The notes: a model not told the origin generated them from the letters alone. DNA of 64,000 nucleotides from Dermatemys mawii (GCA_007922305.1 ML677373.1:19797817-19861816); one strand, 5' to 3'; shown: positions 1-14,284, counted from the stretch's first letter. Numbers and translations: made by a program.

Positions 1-3000
1 AGTGTATGCTAGGTTATCATCATTCCCATCAACTGAGATTCTTTTGGATTGTATTTGATCAAGTAATTGCATTCATACCTAAGATCCATACAGACCTGCA
101 GGTGAGGAGATAGATACACAAACAGGTGTTCTGGTTTGGAAATGTGAGAGCTTAACTATGGCAGGGAGCATTTAAAAATAATATGAGCTGGTGATGAAAT
201 TAAGCTGCTTTTTATGAGGGGAGGGGAGAGATATTTATACTAAATGTGTGTATATATCCAGCATCCACTGTTTAGTTTAATTCTGACTAAATCCAAATCT
301 TGTCTATTTCAGCTTAATCTTCAATCTAAACAAACCTCCTCAAATTCACTAATCCTTATACACTGTGGATTTCAGCTGTACCTGCACTTCTTTATCAGTT
401 TGCAAGATATTTTCAGATGGTACAGAGGTCTTCATGCAGCTCTGCTTCAAAGTGGCACACAGAAGACGCTCTGTAAAGCATTTCAGAGAGTGTTTACAGA
501 TGCCTTATCGCTATGGGGGAAGAAGGGCGCTGGGCAGAGGGAACAAATTTCTCCAAAGGGATGCAGAATCGTCCTAATCTGGAGAAGCAATCAAACAAGC
601 ATTTCAAAGATCTCCTTCTGCAAAGGAGAAAATTACACTTAGTTATTAGCTGTCCAAAATCAGTGACCATGTTTGCAAACCGTAGAAATGCGTCTGTTAT
701 ACTATGGAATCTCACACTAAACAGCGTAAGGGATATTTTATATTATGTCCTCAATGCCATATAATTAGAAGTGGCTGGATTTCAAATGCAGTTTATACTG
801 AGTGAGATAAACTAGGACAATCATTACTTTGGTGGTATTTAACCCTTCAATGGTGGCGAAGGGGACTAGCCCTGATTTTATAAGGTCACTGTTATTTCCT
901 TTGTTGCCTGGCTTTGTGGTGGTGCTTTCAAATATTTCTCTCTTCCATCATAGGGAATGATATTTCAGGATTTAAAGGGTGGAAGATTTGTAGGCAAAGT
1001 TCTTCCTCACACACTATGCAAGCTGCCAGAGGCTGAATGTAAAGATTTTTTTATATGTCATCTCCGGGGCAGAAATCCTAATTGGCCTTAGGAAAGAACT
1101 ATTAGAGGCTAATCATCTTATAGTTAGATTATCGGGCCCCTCTGCAAAGGAAGGATATTGTCCCAAGCTATGACCCCGATACTACAGTTGACCTTAGCCA
1201 AAAGGCCATTAAATCTCACACCTTGAAAAAGTCAGCTTGATCCTTGAAGTGGGGAATAGTGCAGTGCTCAGGGCTTGCTAAGCGCTTCTCATGGCCTGGT
1301 TGGGATTCTCGACAGAATGTATTTCTGCTATCGTTTTCCCAAGTTTCAGATTTCTGGCTGGCATAAACAAACCCTTGGGTTGCATGAGAAAATACTTTGA
1401 AATGGTGCCTCATTGACTTGGGCCCAGTTCAGAATATAGTATGCCACATAAACCACCACAACATCAGTTCAAGGGAGAAAGGATGTCCCTGTGCTTGGCT
1501 CAAGCTACAGGGTATTTCCTTTGCCAAAAGCATTTTAATCACACTTAAGTATAGGTTTGTTGTGGCAAAAAGACAGAACCATCCCAGTTATTGATTTTTT
1601 CCCACACAAGGAAACTGCTGTAACACAGCCCATCCAGTTAAATGTCCTGAGGTTCATTACACCAATTTAGCTGACTTAACTAGCCTTATCATATCGCTTC
1701 TCTTTTCTCTGCATTCCCACAGTACAAGGCATATTTCTGTGGGCTGCAATAGTATTATTTTCATTCAGTTTGTTGGTGTTAAGCTTAGTCCCCAAGCTCT
1801 GGACTCCCTATCATTCCTCCGAGTCTGTTTGATTCTCTCGCTCCCTTTATTTTTTGCTAATTGGCTTCCACCATTTATCTCTGATGGTAATTATAGTGCC
1901 CCTTTGGCAGAGAACAGACAGGGTCCAGTTGTTATGAGTATAAATGGGATACTCTAGTGTTTGTGCCACATCCAGTGAAGATGTCAGAAGAGGTCTTTGG
2001 AACACAGGATGAGCTTTGTGGATTACAGTGGTCATGCCAGCACGCCGAATGCTGGCCCTAACCCTATCCTAGTCCCTCACATCTGAATATCACAAACGCA
2101 CTGATGTCTGCTCTTGGTCTTATCATTTAGACATCATAAACAGGCTTGCCAGACTACCCTGGCTCCAAACACCTCAGACTACAAAGAAGTTCTAATGCAG
2201 ATCTAATGTGTGGTTGTGTCTTCTCCTTACAATGAACTAACGCAAACTCCAAGCTCTGAAGGGATTTTGGTTCAGCCCTGGGCAAGTTTAGATACAGGTC
2301 TCACCTTTGCCATTCAAGCTAATTGTAATAATATGGTTACTTGCAGCATACTGCGGAGAGTTCCAGAAAGGGCGTGGTGCCTGCGAAGCAAAGGAGACAA
2401 TGCTGGAACTTGAACTGTGTGCAAGTTTGTCTGTGTCTTGCTGCAAGCATTTTCTTTAATAAATGCCATCTGTTTAGAAAGAGGTGAGTGTCATTTTCTT
2501 AGAGTTTGGTTCTAAAATTGTTTTCAGATTTTGGCATCTTTCTGATTAGCCCACCTGTACCATAAGCCTAGCTAACCACTTTAATTGAATGGTCGCACCT
2601 TTAAAAAGTGACTTAATTTTAGACGCTTCAACTTTTGGCCACTCAACTTGATACATTTTCAAGGGGGCTGATTTGCAGAAAGTGCTGAGAATCCACGCTC
2701 TGAAGACCATGTCCCTGAGGTTCGTTACCTCAGAAATAGGTCAACCAAAATCACTTTTGAAAAATCTTGGGCAATAACTACATTTATTAACCAATTAAGG
2801 GCCCCATCCTGGTGTAATGTCAGCAATCACATAAAGCAGGGGGCCAGTCATTGGATTCTTCTGTGAGGCGAGAGCAGAACAGGGTTTCATGATGAATCTG
2901 GAAGAAGTGATGTTGCAGTGTGTGCCAACAGTCTAAAACATCATGGCCTGGGAATTATGAAATGAAAGTTCACTAGCTAGGCATGTAGAGCGTCACCATT

Positions 3001-3398
3001 AACAGCAGCTTCCGCTATCAACTCATTACATGGCCTCCTTATCTCCCACTAACCATGAAACTGTGGAGATCTGTTTATGAATGTCAGAGAGACAGGGAGA
3101 GAAACATGTTAAGCCACTGTGATAAATCAGACACACAGTAAGAGAAAGGAGGGAAACGGAATGAAGATGAAAGCAAAAATATTCTTTTGAAAGACGTATT
3201 AAAAATCCCTCTGAAACATTCTGTTGATCACAGGTGCAGACAATATTTATACCTCGGATGATGCCAGTGGCAAACAAACTTTCTAACCATTTGCAGATAT
3301 CACTATTTGAAATACTCATGAAATGAGAACTTTATCATCATGTGATTTCCCTGATAATTCCAGTCTGTCTAATCAATTTCTCTACTCTACCCCTCTTA
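1..3398. other. Unassigned AT-rich DNA
   Basis: I see no gene, RNA or clear repeat here. Open frames are short and lack codon-like texture or splice context. Confidence 0.6.
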
Positions 3399-3414
3399 CA
3401 CACACACACACAAA
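3399..3414 (+). repeat. (CA)n microsatellite, short
   Basis: A run of CA dinucleotides with a terminal AAA. Confidence 0.7.
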
Positions 3415-6400
3415 GTGTGGAGGTGTATTCAGGAACGTAGTCATGAATGGACAGCTACGGGAACGCCCCTGCCAGTGTGACCTCACATGCAAGGTCATGC
3501 TATATGGACGACACCATTTTGAGAATAAAATGGCATCCTTCACATGCCAATATGCCGTTCCAGCACTATGTGGCCCCACTGCAGCACAGAATGTATTCAA
3601 AAGCTGCTGCCCAAGAATGAGCTGTCCTCAAGAAAACTCGGCCATGAAGCCCCCTCTGGTTCAAATGAGAAGGGCTGTTGGCTCAAGTGCTTTGGCTGAA
3701 GGTAGCTGCCACCCACAGTGTCACACAAGAAGAGCAGCTGTCCCTGAGGTAGCCAGGCCTCAGGGCTTGGTAAGTGGAAGTCACCGTGTTCTGTGCAAGA
3801 AATCCCACTTCAAAGGCAGGCTTCTGAATTCTGTGCTACCTGCAATTTCTAAATGGCTTTGTGTGGGGAAGCGCCACACAGAACATTACAACCAATCCAA
3901 GGGAAAATCCAGAACAGCCAATATTACCCTGTAGCTCTATGTCCTAGTTATGTGATGATACATCTGGATCCAAGGTTCTGTACTTGGCAATGTCTTTTTT
4001 GGGGTTGACTGAACAAAATAAACACTCATTTAGGACAGAGCAACGGCCTTTTGCTCAGTATTTCCCAACTGTGTGAAAGGGCGTGGTGCCCCAGCCACGT
4101 GCATGTAATTTCGGAAAGAATTCACGCTGGGTAAGATCAACAAATCTTGATAGAGTATGCAACCATCACTGGAAAGCGAGCATAAAGGCTTGCTAAGGAA
4201 CATCATGGCGTTGGGATATTTGCCAAGACATCTTGATATGGAAGCTTAGCTCTTTGAATTACTTATCTCCTCATCCTGCCACTGCATGCAAATTGCATGT
4301 GCATGGTCTAACCCTTCTTGAGATACCCAGAATTCAACCAAACAACCCAGCACATCTTTTGTTAATATCCATTATGTGTTTGTTGCTGTTTGCCATCTGC
4401 TTTTCCACGCACTGAAACAAACTTCAGATGCAAATCCTCCTGTTATGATAGCTGAAAACAATTAAAAAAAAATCAGAGGGAGAAATAAAACAGAGGAGCC
4501 ACTAAATATGTCCCAGACTGAAAGAGAAAATGTGAAGCTGGAGCACTGAATTGTAAAAGTAGCATCCACTATCCTATGCAGTTTCAACCCCCGCTTTTAT
4601 TTGTTTATGAACAATCTAAAGGAAACTTTAGCCCACCAAAAAACTCCCTCATGAGGATCCTTGATTTCTATTAGAAAACAACTAATTTTCACCAACATCT
4701 GGCTCTTTTGATCAGTCATTCATAGTGTCCCCCATACAGAAATACAATGCCCTGTAATTTCGATTCTATCACAGGCCACACGAAGAACAGTGATACTCCG
4801 AACTAACTTAGCTGTTGATTCATCAGTAACACGAATAAACTGTTTCCATCCTGAATAAATTAGTGTTACACATTCATACAGCACCTGTAATTCAGCAGGG
4901 TCCCATAAAGCATATACCTACCACTGGGCAAATTTTATTCTCCAAAGCTTGCAAACCAATATTTTGTGCTTAAATACCATGGCGATGAATGTATTATAGA
5001 GACTTACATAGACTAGCATAGAATAAAAGACAGTGTGACTTTATAGCTTCCATAGAACTTTGAGCTCTACCTCCTTGTGCACAGGCACTGTCACACATAA
5101 CATATGTCCCAACAGTCCTGGTCAACTTTAGATATAGCTGAAAGAATCTCTGAATATCTACACAAGTTGCTTACATAGACCTTGCATTGGTGTAACTTGA
5201 GTACAATTTGGTCCTAAATGCACTGTTATTATTCCACCAGGCATCAAAATGCATCCACCACTAGGAGGGAACACGTGTAGAGCTGTGGCAGAGGATGGCT
5301 CACCACAGATTTTGGGGAAGGGAAGTAAACTCCACCACCTATAACTTTTTCCTGTTTCGCTGTATTGGATAATATATAACCTTAACTCTCCCCAGCTTCT
5401 GAGCTACTTTAGGACTTGAGCACTTGCCTCAATCAGAAGCCTGACACTTAGGGACTTATCCAAAGCCCGCTTAAGTCGACTTGCTCCTTGATGTCAGCAG
5501 ACTTTGGATCAAGCTCTTTGAGGCTGTGGTCTCATTAACATAGAGCTTACCACTTGATTCTCTGCATTAGAGATTATTTGACTTTGTTTGAATGCTTTCC
5601 TGGGGTTTTAAATATTACTCCCACTGACAGAAGGCGTCGATAACATATGCTAAATACAGCCGGCAATTTTGAACATTTGACTCAGTTTTCTCTTTATGGT
5701 GGACATAGGATTCCTGGTCATCTGACTTTTCAAAGAGCAGAAAAGTATGTAAAAGAAATTTTACTGAAATGTCTTTGGCAGAAAAGCCTAAAGGATGCTT
5801 CAGTGCGACCTAGGAGGAAAGGTGGAAAAAGGCTATTTCAGAGGCAAATACAAGTTTCAAAAATTGTCCTATCCACTTTTACATTCGCTGCTGTTAATTC
5901 CTAACTTTCCTTGCATGGTGCCAGCCATTAAATGGAGGAGAAAATTCCTTTTTGGTGAGTGCCAAAGTTCCAGTTTCATTTCTAAAATCAAGAAGTCCTG
6001 CTTAAAACTAAAAGGTGGGCCCACCCTTTTTTCCAGAGATGGCCAACGCATGAAGTTAAAACCTCAACAATAGCCAGGGGAGGCAACACATGCTCCGTAG
6101 GAGTTCTCAAAGTTCATTGGACAGCAAAAGTTACTACCCAACTCCAGGGGCGGGGGAGCTGTAACCTGAAGCTCACTGCACAGGGCTTCAGTCCCCGGAA
6201 GTCTAACGCCAGCCCTGGTGACACCATTAAAATGGGGTCCCACCAACCATTTGAGAACCTTTGTGCTACAGTAGTCCCTTTAGTGGAACAGGTAATGTAG
6301 TATAGAAATAGGGATAGTGGTCAGAAGTACATCAGGAATAAGGCAAAAAATATCTGGACTGAGTGTTTGGGAAGGAGACTTTAGGGTACGTTGTATGGTA

Positions 6401-7754
6401 AGAAGGCAAAGACCTGCTGTATTACTTTCACAGTGACAAAGCCAGCTAGAGAAATGAAAGTTATGCTCTGGTTTGCATTTCAAATCTTATTTGTTTTGTT
6501 CTCTGTCTTGTGAGTCTCTTTACTCTCTTTACATGTGACTCTCAGTCTTCCCAACCACAGACAACTCTACAAAGTCCTTGGATCCTGTTTTCTTTCTTTA
6601 AGGAAACACTTGCCTTCTGGGACACCAAACTCATTTCAGAGTGAATCTAAGCAGGCTATAAATGATATACAGCCTTCACACCCAATGGAAATACTGATGC
6701 TAGTTTAGACTTTAAATATTTACATTTTTCTCTGCTGTCATCTCAGCATCAAAAATTCTAAAGCAGAGATTATATACCTATGCAATATATAAATACAGCC
6801 CTACAAAAGCTGGTATGCTCTTCTGATTTGTATGGGTTTTACGACAATATTTGACCCACTTCCCAAGCTGCACAGTGATGGCTAACTGCAAAGGAAGTTT
6901 GACATGAACAGACAGCTCATCGGAAGTATCTGACATTCAAGCGGTGTTGAGTAATTTTGCTTGGACACTTAAGTCACATGATGTGTCTGAAGAAATGTCT
7001 CCTCTCAAGACCTGTTTGGTTGTGTTGGGGGACTCTTTGCATCCTTCTCAGAGATCTGAGAAGTCACACACTAACCACCTTAATGAGTATCTAGGATCAA
7101 TAGGACTGAAATTACACCACCCTGAAATCAGCACCTGCATCACAATCATCCACCTTTGTCCGAGTGTTCATACCATGCTGATCGCTGTAGCATTTGATTG
7201 AAGGACAGGAAAGGAATCCCACACAGGTTCACAATTCTGAAGAACAGTCATCCTGCAGAAGGCCCAGACATGAACCCCGCCATCTCAGAGAAGGAGTTTT
7301 TGGCTTTTAATCGTATTTCTGTTAATTCTGCAGTAATCACTTCTGCTAGTATAATATTGCTATCTAATTAAGGGAACATAATTCTCCATTCCCCCAGTAT
7401 TGATATTCGGTTTGTTCTCCTTTGATCTAAGGGAATCTTGCTGGAGTTCAAAGATGGATGGGATTTGTGTTTTCACTGTTTGATCCATTTTTATTATATA
7501 TTACATTTTTATCTCCATCACATATACTTTATGCTGCTTCACTTTTATTTTAACCATGCAGTGTTATAACTAACATCTACCTACTTGCTCCTTTTTCATT
7601 CCTTCTGATCTCCCGTGCTCTCCTGTTACATACAGTTCAGGCCTGGGATGTAAACTTTTATCTACCTGAACATGCCAGGGGAAGTGTGCTATTCTGTACT
7701 AAAGTTACCAACAGGAATAGCAACTCAAGTGCACTTCAATAGCAAAGGTTTATG
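3415..7754. other. Unassigned DNA
   Basis: It includes a 203-codon plus-strand frame at 3323-3934 that matches nothing I know. It has no Kozak-like start or splice context and overlaps the CA repeat, so I do not call it a gene. Otherwise nothing is recognised. Confidence 0.55.
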
Positions 7755-7850
7755 GACCAGATCCCACACTGACAATCTACCTGGAGTCACTCCACTGAAG
7801 CCAGTGGAGTTAAACCAGTATAACTGGGAGAACAATCAGGTCCATGTCAC
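7755..7850. repeat. Related palindromic repeat, degenerate
   Basis: GGACCAGATCCCACACTGAC and CTCCACTGAAGCCAGTGGAG, the latter self-complementary, resemble the MITE group with a CACTGAAGTCAGTGG centre. The ends are eroded. Confidence 0.45.
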
Positions 7851-9668
7851 TATTGTTCATGCAGAAACAGTGGAAAATGCTGCCCCTGTCATATTCTCTT
7901 TTGGAACACAACACAGGAGACATTGCTCCCGTAGATTATTAAAGGGACACTGCCATGAACAATAGATTTCAAAGCCAACCTACCTGGAAAGCGTTCAAAG
8001 TCCTTTCTTAAAGGAGAGAGAGAGTAAGTCTTAAAGTTCAGATTCACAAATGGATCTGAGCCCAGTCTTTGCCAGAGTTCAGGTGCGGTGGTGATGTGGT
8101 TCTATTTCAGCTCATTATAAGTAGAACTGTATGATGTCACCAGCTCCGGAACTGCATCTGGAGCTACACTTCCATGAGACTGGAGTTTGTTCACTGTTGT
8201 ATTCCAGCTCAGCCTATTGTTCAGACACAAAGTTCTCATGTGGAACCAGAGCTGAACCTGAACGTCCTCAAAACTCAAGGAAGGAGTGTTGAAATCTGGT
8301 GTTTGGATCAAGGCAAATGTCTCATCTCAGTTTTCTTACAGTGCAGATCTCTTCTTCCCATGCCCAAAAGTTCCATTCATTCTATTGCGAGGCTCAGCAA
8401 AACTGCCTGTGCTCTGTCTCCTGTTAGAGTCTGACTCTCAGGGCTTAGTTTCTAAACATGCACTTAGATATCGCACTGGTGATTTCAGTATAAATACCTG
8501 GAGAGAAAGAGGATTTGATTGGCTGGTGAGGGGGGTTTTTTGTTAATGAGAAATAGGGAAAAGAGATTTAGTCTCCCTGTCCACCCCTTTCACATTTAAC
8601 ACAAATGGTCTAGATAATACTTAGTCCTGCCATGAGTGCAGGGGACGGACTAGATGACCTCTCGAGGTACCTTCCAGTCCTATGATTCTATAAACGGGAA
8701 TAGGGATTTCCCTCACTTCAAGTATTAGTCTTTAGCTGCAAAGCCACCCAGTCAGCTACCCCTGAAAGATCTGCTTTTTTCTCCTCTTGTCCCGTCCATC
8801 TCCTTTTCTTTCTCTTGAACTTCCCTCCTCTGCTAGGCCATTCATTTTAAGGAAGAACTAAAGCAAATAAATGACGATTCAGCTAGCCTCATAAATGCGG
8901 TTTTGAAAATGAACATACACCTTGGTTTTAACCTTGCATGCATCTCACCGCACGTGGCTCGCCATCCTCCAAAGCTAGGACAAGCCAAACTTTCCTGCAA
9001 GGTACAGATTTCCCAGAGCTCCCTTGGACACTCGCCGTGATCTTGTACTGTGCACATGGAACTTTGTGGATTTCCTATTGCAATCTCGCCTCTTCTCACC
9101 GTACCTCCCGGTTCTGGGAAACAGCTGAACGTTCCTCAATGTCATCATCTCCTCTCCGGCAGGCCGGGACTGCAAAACCTTTGTGGCACGAGTTCAGGCA
9201 AAAAGCAAAGATAGAAAAGTCTGAAAGAATTTCTCTTGCACATGAAGCTCTTCCCAGCAGTGTCTCCTTTACCAGTTTCTTCACTTAGAACCAGGACTGG
9301 TGAAGGCAGGAATATATTGATGCTCAGCTTTTTTTAATTGTTTCTCAATTCCAGATTTTTCTCCTGAACTTCCATGTTTGTTAATGGGAAATAAAACCCT
9401 CTGTTATAAAATTTGTCAAATGAGACTACCCATGTGGCTGAAGGGAGAGGATTGTGAGGGTAAGAAATGCCTTGAACACCATTTTCTTGTTGATAGCTTA
9501 GAAAGGGAATTGACTGTCATTGTCTCCCTTTAAATCTGTTCTTTATGAGGAGGTCATGTAGCAGGCACATCATTTTCTAATTACAGCCATGCAGATAACA
9601 TGGAAGCAAAATATATGGCATCTTTCCAAAAGAGAGGATGCACTTTCAAACAGTATATCATACAGTTC
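7851..9668. other. Mostly unassigned DNA
   Basis: Apart from the CR1 end at 8605-8693 nothing is recognised. A plus-strand 116-codon frame at 8938-9288 lacks supporting features. Confidence 0.5.
8605..8693 (+). mobile_element. CR1 LINE 3' terminus
   Basis: GACGGACTAGATGACCTCTC and CTTCCAGTCCTATGATTCTA are a CR1 3' UTR ending in a degenerate ATTCTATG tail. About 90 bases survive. Confidence 0.75.
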
Positions 9669-10041
9669 TGTGACAGGGTACTGGCTAGGAGATCCAGGTC
9701 AGGCCCCTGTTAGCCCAGCTCCCTGTTGAAAGGGGAATTAGTTGGGGCTGGCCATGGAGGCCACACCCAAATCACCTGAGGGAAGGCACCTGTGGGCCTG
9801 ATTAGCCAGCCGGCTATATAATGTTGGCAGGAAGGAGGCAGGAGGGAGAAGGGAAAGGGAGGAGTGAATGGCTCTAGATCCCTGCTGGTTGGGGAAGCTA
9901 GTGGTCCCTCAGAGTGTTGGCCTGTAGAAATATGTATATAGCAGGTGGTGGGAACTGACACAAACAATAAAAGGGCACTGGTGCCTGCGTTGTCTGGTCT
10001 CCGGCTGAGTTTGTGAGAGGACGCGTGAGGGCCCGGTTACA
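9669..10041 (+). mobile_element. Solo LTR of an LTR retroelement
   Basis: This 373-bp unit begins TGTGACAGGG and ends CCGGTTACA, so the TG...CA ends form a short imperfect inverted repeat. It contains a TATA box (TATATAATG near 9815) and a polyadenylation signal (AATAAA, 9966-9971) in the order expected for U3-R-U5 on the plus strand. The flanks AGTTC (9664-9668) and GGTTC (10042-10046) match at four of five bases, a probable target duplication. There is no primer-binding site, gag-pol sequence or second LTR next to it, so it is a solo LTR left by recombination. Ty3/gypsy or endogenous retrovirus cannot be decided from the LTR alone. Confidence 0.7.
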
Positions 10042-10304
10042 GGTTCATTATCCCAGCCCTCAAAGTACATCATGGAGCTTTACCGAAATGGGACTAAATA
10101 TAGTTATAAGGCGCTCAATGCTCTATTTTGCCAATTGTCTAAGCTTAATCATCCATCGGCTAATTACATTTTCAAGTTATCATCAAGGCCCATTGCTTAA
10201 ATAGCTACGTGGAAAAGTGGGTTTATGAAAGGACAGCCTTTTTATTTTTGGCGTGTTTCATCTTTATTTAAAGCCCAGCTTCTACCGTTTCAAAGAGTTG
10301 CATA

Positions 10305-10625
10305 GGATTTAGTCAATGGAAATTGCACGCAATGGGAGCTGTGTGATGAAATCCCATGAAAGTCAATGGGAATTGTGTGTAATGGGAAATTGTGTAACTG
10401 AAAGTTCGTTGATTTCAATGGGAACTGTGTACTTAAATCCAATTCAAGTCAATGGAATGGAGTCATCCTTGGTGTCGCTCTTCTGAAGTCATAAGAGCTT
10501 CACCACCAGAGATGAACTTGCCCAGTGGAAGTTGTATGTAATGGTGCCTATGCAGCTAAATCCCATTAAAGTCCATTGGGACTGATGCAGTTCAAATCCC
10601 ATTCAATGGGAATTATGTGGCTTAA
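10305..10625. repeat. Internally repetitive CAATGGGA region
   Basis: AGTCAATGGAAATTG, AGTCAATGGGAATTGTG, TAATGGGAAATTGTG, TTCAATGGGAACTGTG, AGTCAATGGAATGG and TTCAATGGGAATTATG recur at 25-70 base intervals, with ATCCCAT complements between them. It is an old tandem or nested array of one short motif. Confidence 0.6.
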
Positions 10626-13600
10626 GTGACAACTTGAGTGTTTCCCTATCAAACTTTCCAGAGACAAAACCGTTACCATAAAAAGCATGCATACAGGTGC
10701 AAATAAATAGCAAGGGACATTCCAGCAATCCATCAGCAGTGCATGGCTCTCAGCTCCCTGCTTACAGCAAGCAAGACTGAGAAACCCTTCCCCCATGATT
10801 TCAGTGGGAAAAATCATTTGACATTGAATGCTGTTTTGGAGCATGTTTCTGTCAGCATTTTGGGGAGCGGGAGTAATTAGTTGGATTTTGCATACCCCGT
10901 GAACAGCTAGTGTGCAGAATATATAGAGTGAGACAGGCAATAATAGATGATCAGAGGCTACAGTCTATTTTGCCACCAGACAGCAAGGGCACGATTTGTG
11001 CCGAAATTGGATGGGATTGTGCCTGTTTTGCACCAATCTCATCTGGTTTTCAGGGCTCTCTGCTTTCCACTACCAAAGGTAGGTTTCGTAAGATGGATTT
11101 TCTGTCGCTGCAGTGTGGTCCCAGTCCTCCCACTGGAGTACGTGAATACTATATCAGACTTATCCAGGACAGATACCAGTTTCATTCCCACACATCACCA
11201 GAGGATGTCTCTTGGAACATGATCACAAGCCTTCTCAGGATTGAGGAATACTACGTGCAGAGTTTTCCTCTGTATTTTCCCCATAGCAAATCTTAATGCA
11301 AAAATAGCATTCTGAAGAAAAGCAGTGGCTGGCAGGGAAACCTCTTCCCAGAGACACATTCACCAGCGAGGAAATGATGCACTTTCAAGGGTGGTGAATC
11401 AAAAAATACATAAAAACAGTGTCCAAAGCTTACTGCTGTTCCCATCTAAACCAATGGGAATGAGACACTTTCCATTGTCTGTCAGTTAATCAAGGTTTCT
11501 GACCCTTCACAAAGGACTTCTTGCCTTAGAGAAATTTGAGGCACTAAGCAGCATTTGCAACCCATCCTACACCTATAACACACGGTAGCACCCATACACA
11601 AAAAGGGCTCCAGACAGGAACAAAGAGTAACTGCCATTTGGATTAGACTTGCTTAGATCAAGGCTGACTAGCCACCAGGTGGGTTTCCACTGTGCCAGTC
11701 TCCCTGATGTAATGCCAGGGGAGATGGGAAACACTGGGGCAATAGCCCCCAGAGCGCAATTAGTCCTCCAGCTACTGCCCCAAGGTTTGCCAGGGACTAC
11801 TGAGGTTGCCTGTCTAGTCTGCTTTCTTTATTCTGCTGGCCAAGGTCAAGTACTGATGTGAAGAACCCTGTACACAATATAGCTCTGAGAGGAGCCCTGT
11901 ATTCACTTCAGGGAAAATTATGTGAAAAAAACGTAACTACTCCGTGGTTGTACATTAGTATTGTGTGTGTTACCATTGTGCTATGCACGACTGTACAAAC
12001 ACACAACAAGCAGTTCACAATTTGCACCTAGCACATAGCATAAACGGGGCAGTCATGTTTAAAAAGCAGGTTGGCAGGTCATGGTTTAATCTCCAAGGGA
12101 ACTAGCATAAATGACAACTAAGTAATACATTGTAATCAGGGATTGTCCTTTCCCACACTAGGCGCTAAATTGTGTGCAACACCTTGTGTGTTATTTAACA
12201 TGCTTTCTATCATATCGTATTTTCCCAGCATAGACAAAACCTTCAAGTGTCACACTGGCTCATTCTAGCTGAAACTGGCTAAAATAAAAGTGATGGAGGT
12301 TTTTCATAAAGGGCAATTTAAGTTTGTTTATACTCCCGCTAACCCCCTGCTTTGTTTTTATAAGATACTCAGGACAAATGGATGTCTTCCTGATCTCTCT
12401 GTATTTGAAGCAATACAGTAGCATGTAATTGAGGGTGGATCATTTTTAGGCTAAATGCACTGCTTAGAATCCCTTATAATGATAAATTGTCAGATGGTGA
12501 AGGAGAATAAGATAATGTGCCAGATTTTGATCTTAAACTCAGTCCTTCCTCTCGTGTGTCTAACTGAATTTAAGACTGGTTCTCAAATTTCCTGACTCCC
12601 ATCTCTCTGCTCCTTTCCTCCTTTTAAGCTGTTTCTAACACTCAGCACTGCAAGCTTAAAAAAAACCCAACACAGACTTTAAGAAAATGGGAATTTCACA
12701 GGATGATTACAGAAGCAACTGTGCACAGAATCACTCTGGATAAATGGCCACTTACTGGTTCGGACCTTAAACTAACCAATACACCCTCAATAGACCTCCA
12801 TGGTGGAGACTGCGATCCCCATTACCAGAGTACAAAACTGCAGTATTTCCATTGACTCCAGATTTACAGTGGCAAACCACTGAGCACCTCACTCCACTCC
12901 AGAATCCCCCTCCTATGTGTCGAGACAGACAGGACACACCTGCAATCAGCATTCAGCGAGGCTTACTTCAGCGGGCTTTGAAATGCATTTCCTTCTGGGG
13001 TACCACTGAGTGAGGATTTGCACAACCTGAGCCTCCACACCCCTTTTACTAGGCACCCCAAGACTTCTCTGTGATGGATGTGGGAGCTACACTGTAATTG
13101 TTTATTAATACTGCATGTTGGCCTGGTTATTGGCATGTTCACAGTATGACTATATTGGATTAACTCCAGAGAGGTCTGTCTAGCAAAATAGGCAGGAAGG
13201 AAAACAAGGGGTCACACTAGCCACTTCGGCTAACATCTAGGAGTTGTTACGGTAGCAATAACAGGATTCTCTTTGATGATTTTTGCCTCAGTCTCCTGGT
13301 GTTCCTACAGGACTGATTTTGACCAGAAGAAAAAGAACAAAGGACTCAGAGGATTAAAAAGGCTCCTTACTCAAGGGAGAGGCTATAGTTGTCCGAGGGA
13401 ACCAGTCTTAGGCCACAGGACTTCACTGGCGGTGACAGAAGAAGCCAGGCCTCCCCAGGTTACCATCAGAGGCAGGTAGGAGAAACGTGCAGGCATGCAG
13501 AGCGTCCCTTGGGAACCGGCTCACCTGCATTGTAGGGGGATTCTGCCCTATTGTTCCCCAGGACACGTGAAACTCCAAACTTAGTTATTGCAAAGAAGAG

Positions 13601-13829
13601 AACCAAACAATAATGCAACCTGCAGACCAGGTGCAGCCTGATAAACAGTAGCATGAGCTACTTTTCACCCTGCGTCAACGGTGTGTCTGAAGGGCTGCCT
13701 AGGGGACCAGATGGGTTATACATACATCATGTTTCTTTTATATTTTAATGTGTGTTCAACTCACTTCACTGTGTGAGCAACTCTGACATTAATGAATTAA
13801 ACTTCATAGCACACATGTGAGGTGATGAC
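10626..13829. other. Unassigned DNA
   Basis: I see no recognisable gene or repeat. The opposed frames at 10566-10940 and 10910-11296 look fortuitous. Confidence 0.5.
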
Positions 13830-13885
13830 ATAAGATTATGCTGAGTTTACAGAAGAGAAACTGAGGCACAGTGTGTGAGGCTGAA
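13830..13885 (-). mobile_element. Short MIR-type SINE fragment
   Basis: TTTACAGAAGAGAAACTGAG followed by GCACAGTG is the reversed MIR core. The fragment is about 50 bases long. Confidence 0.45.
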
Positions 13886-14094
13886 CATTTCAAGTTTGAG
13901 TCCTTAAAATGATTGATAAGAGATGACAAAGAGAAGTAAAGGTCAGTGACAATCAGATTCATGTCAGGCAACTCAACAATAGATGCTATTTTTGCCTTAA
14001 GATTGCTTGTGGAAAAATATAGAGAAAAGAGGAAAACTCTGAACATAGTATCCATCAATCCTGAAGATTATGATCACATTCTGAGAGCTCCTAT

Positions 14095-14200
14095 TAATGT
14101 CAAGAGAGCAAGTTACTTTATCTTCCCGTGCCTCAGTCACCTGTTTGCAAAATGGGGTTAATAATCCTTATCTACATTACAGCACTAATGTGAATTTGGG
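14095..14200 (+). mobile_element. Amniote SINE fragment (MIR type)
   Basis: TTACTTTATCTTCCCGTGCC, CAAAATGGGGTTAATAATCC and ACATTACAGCAC match the MIR core. Only about 100 bases survive. Confidence 0.55.
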
Positions 14201-14284
14201 ACTCGAGTTTTTGCAGCTCCAGGCCATTCATTCATTAACCTGGGTAAAGCACTTCAGCTGAAAGGTGCTGAAACAACCCCAAGT

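Noticed and set aside
3323..3934. 203-codon plus-strand open frame
   Set aside because: Crosses a CA microsatellite, has no start context or splice signals, and matches no family I recognise.
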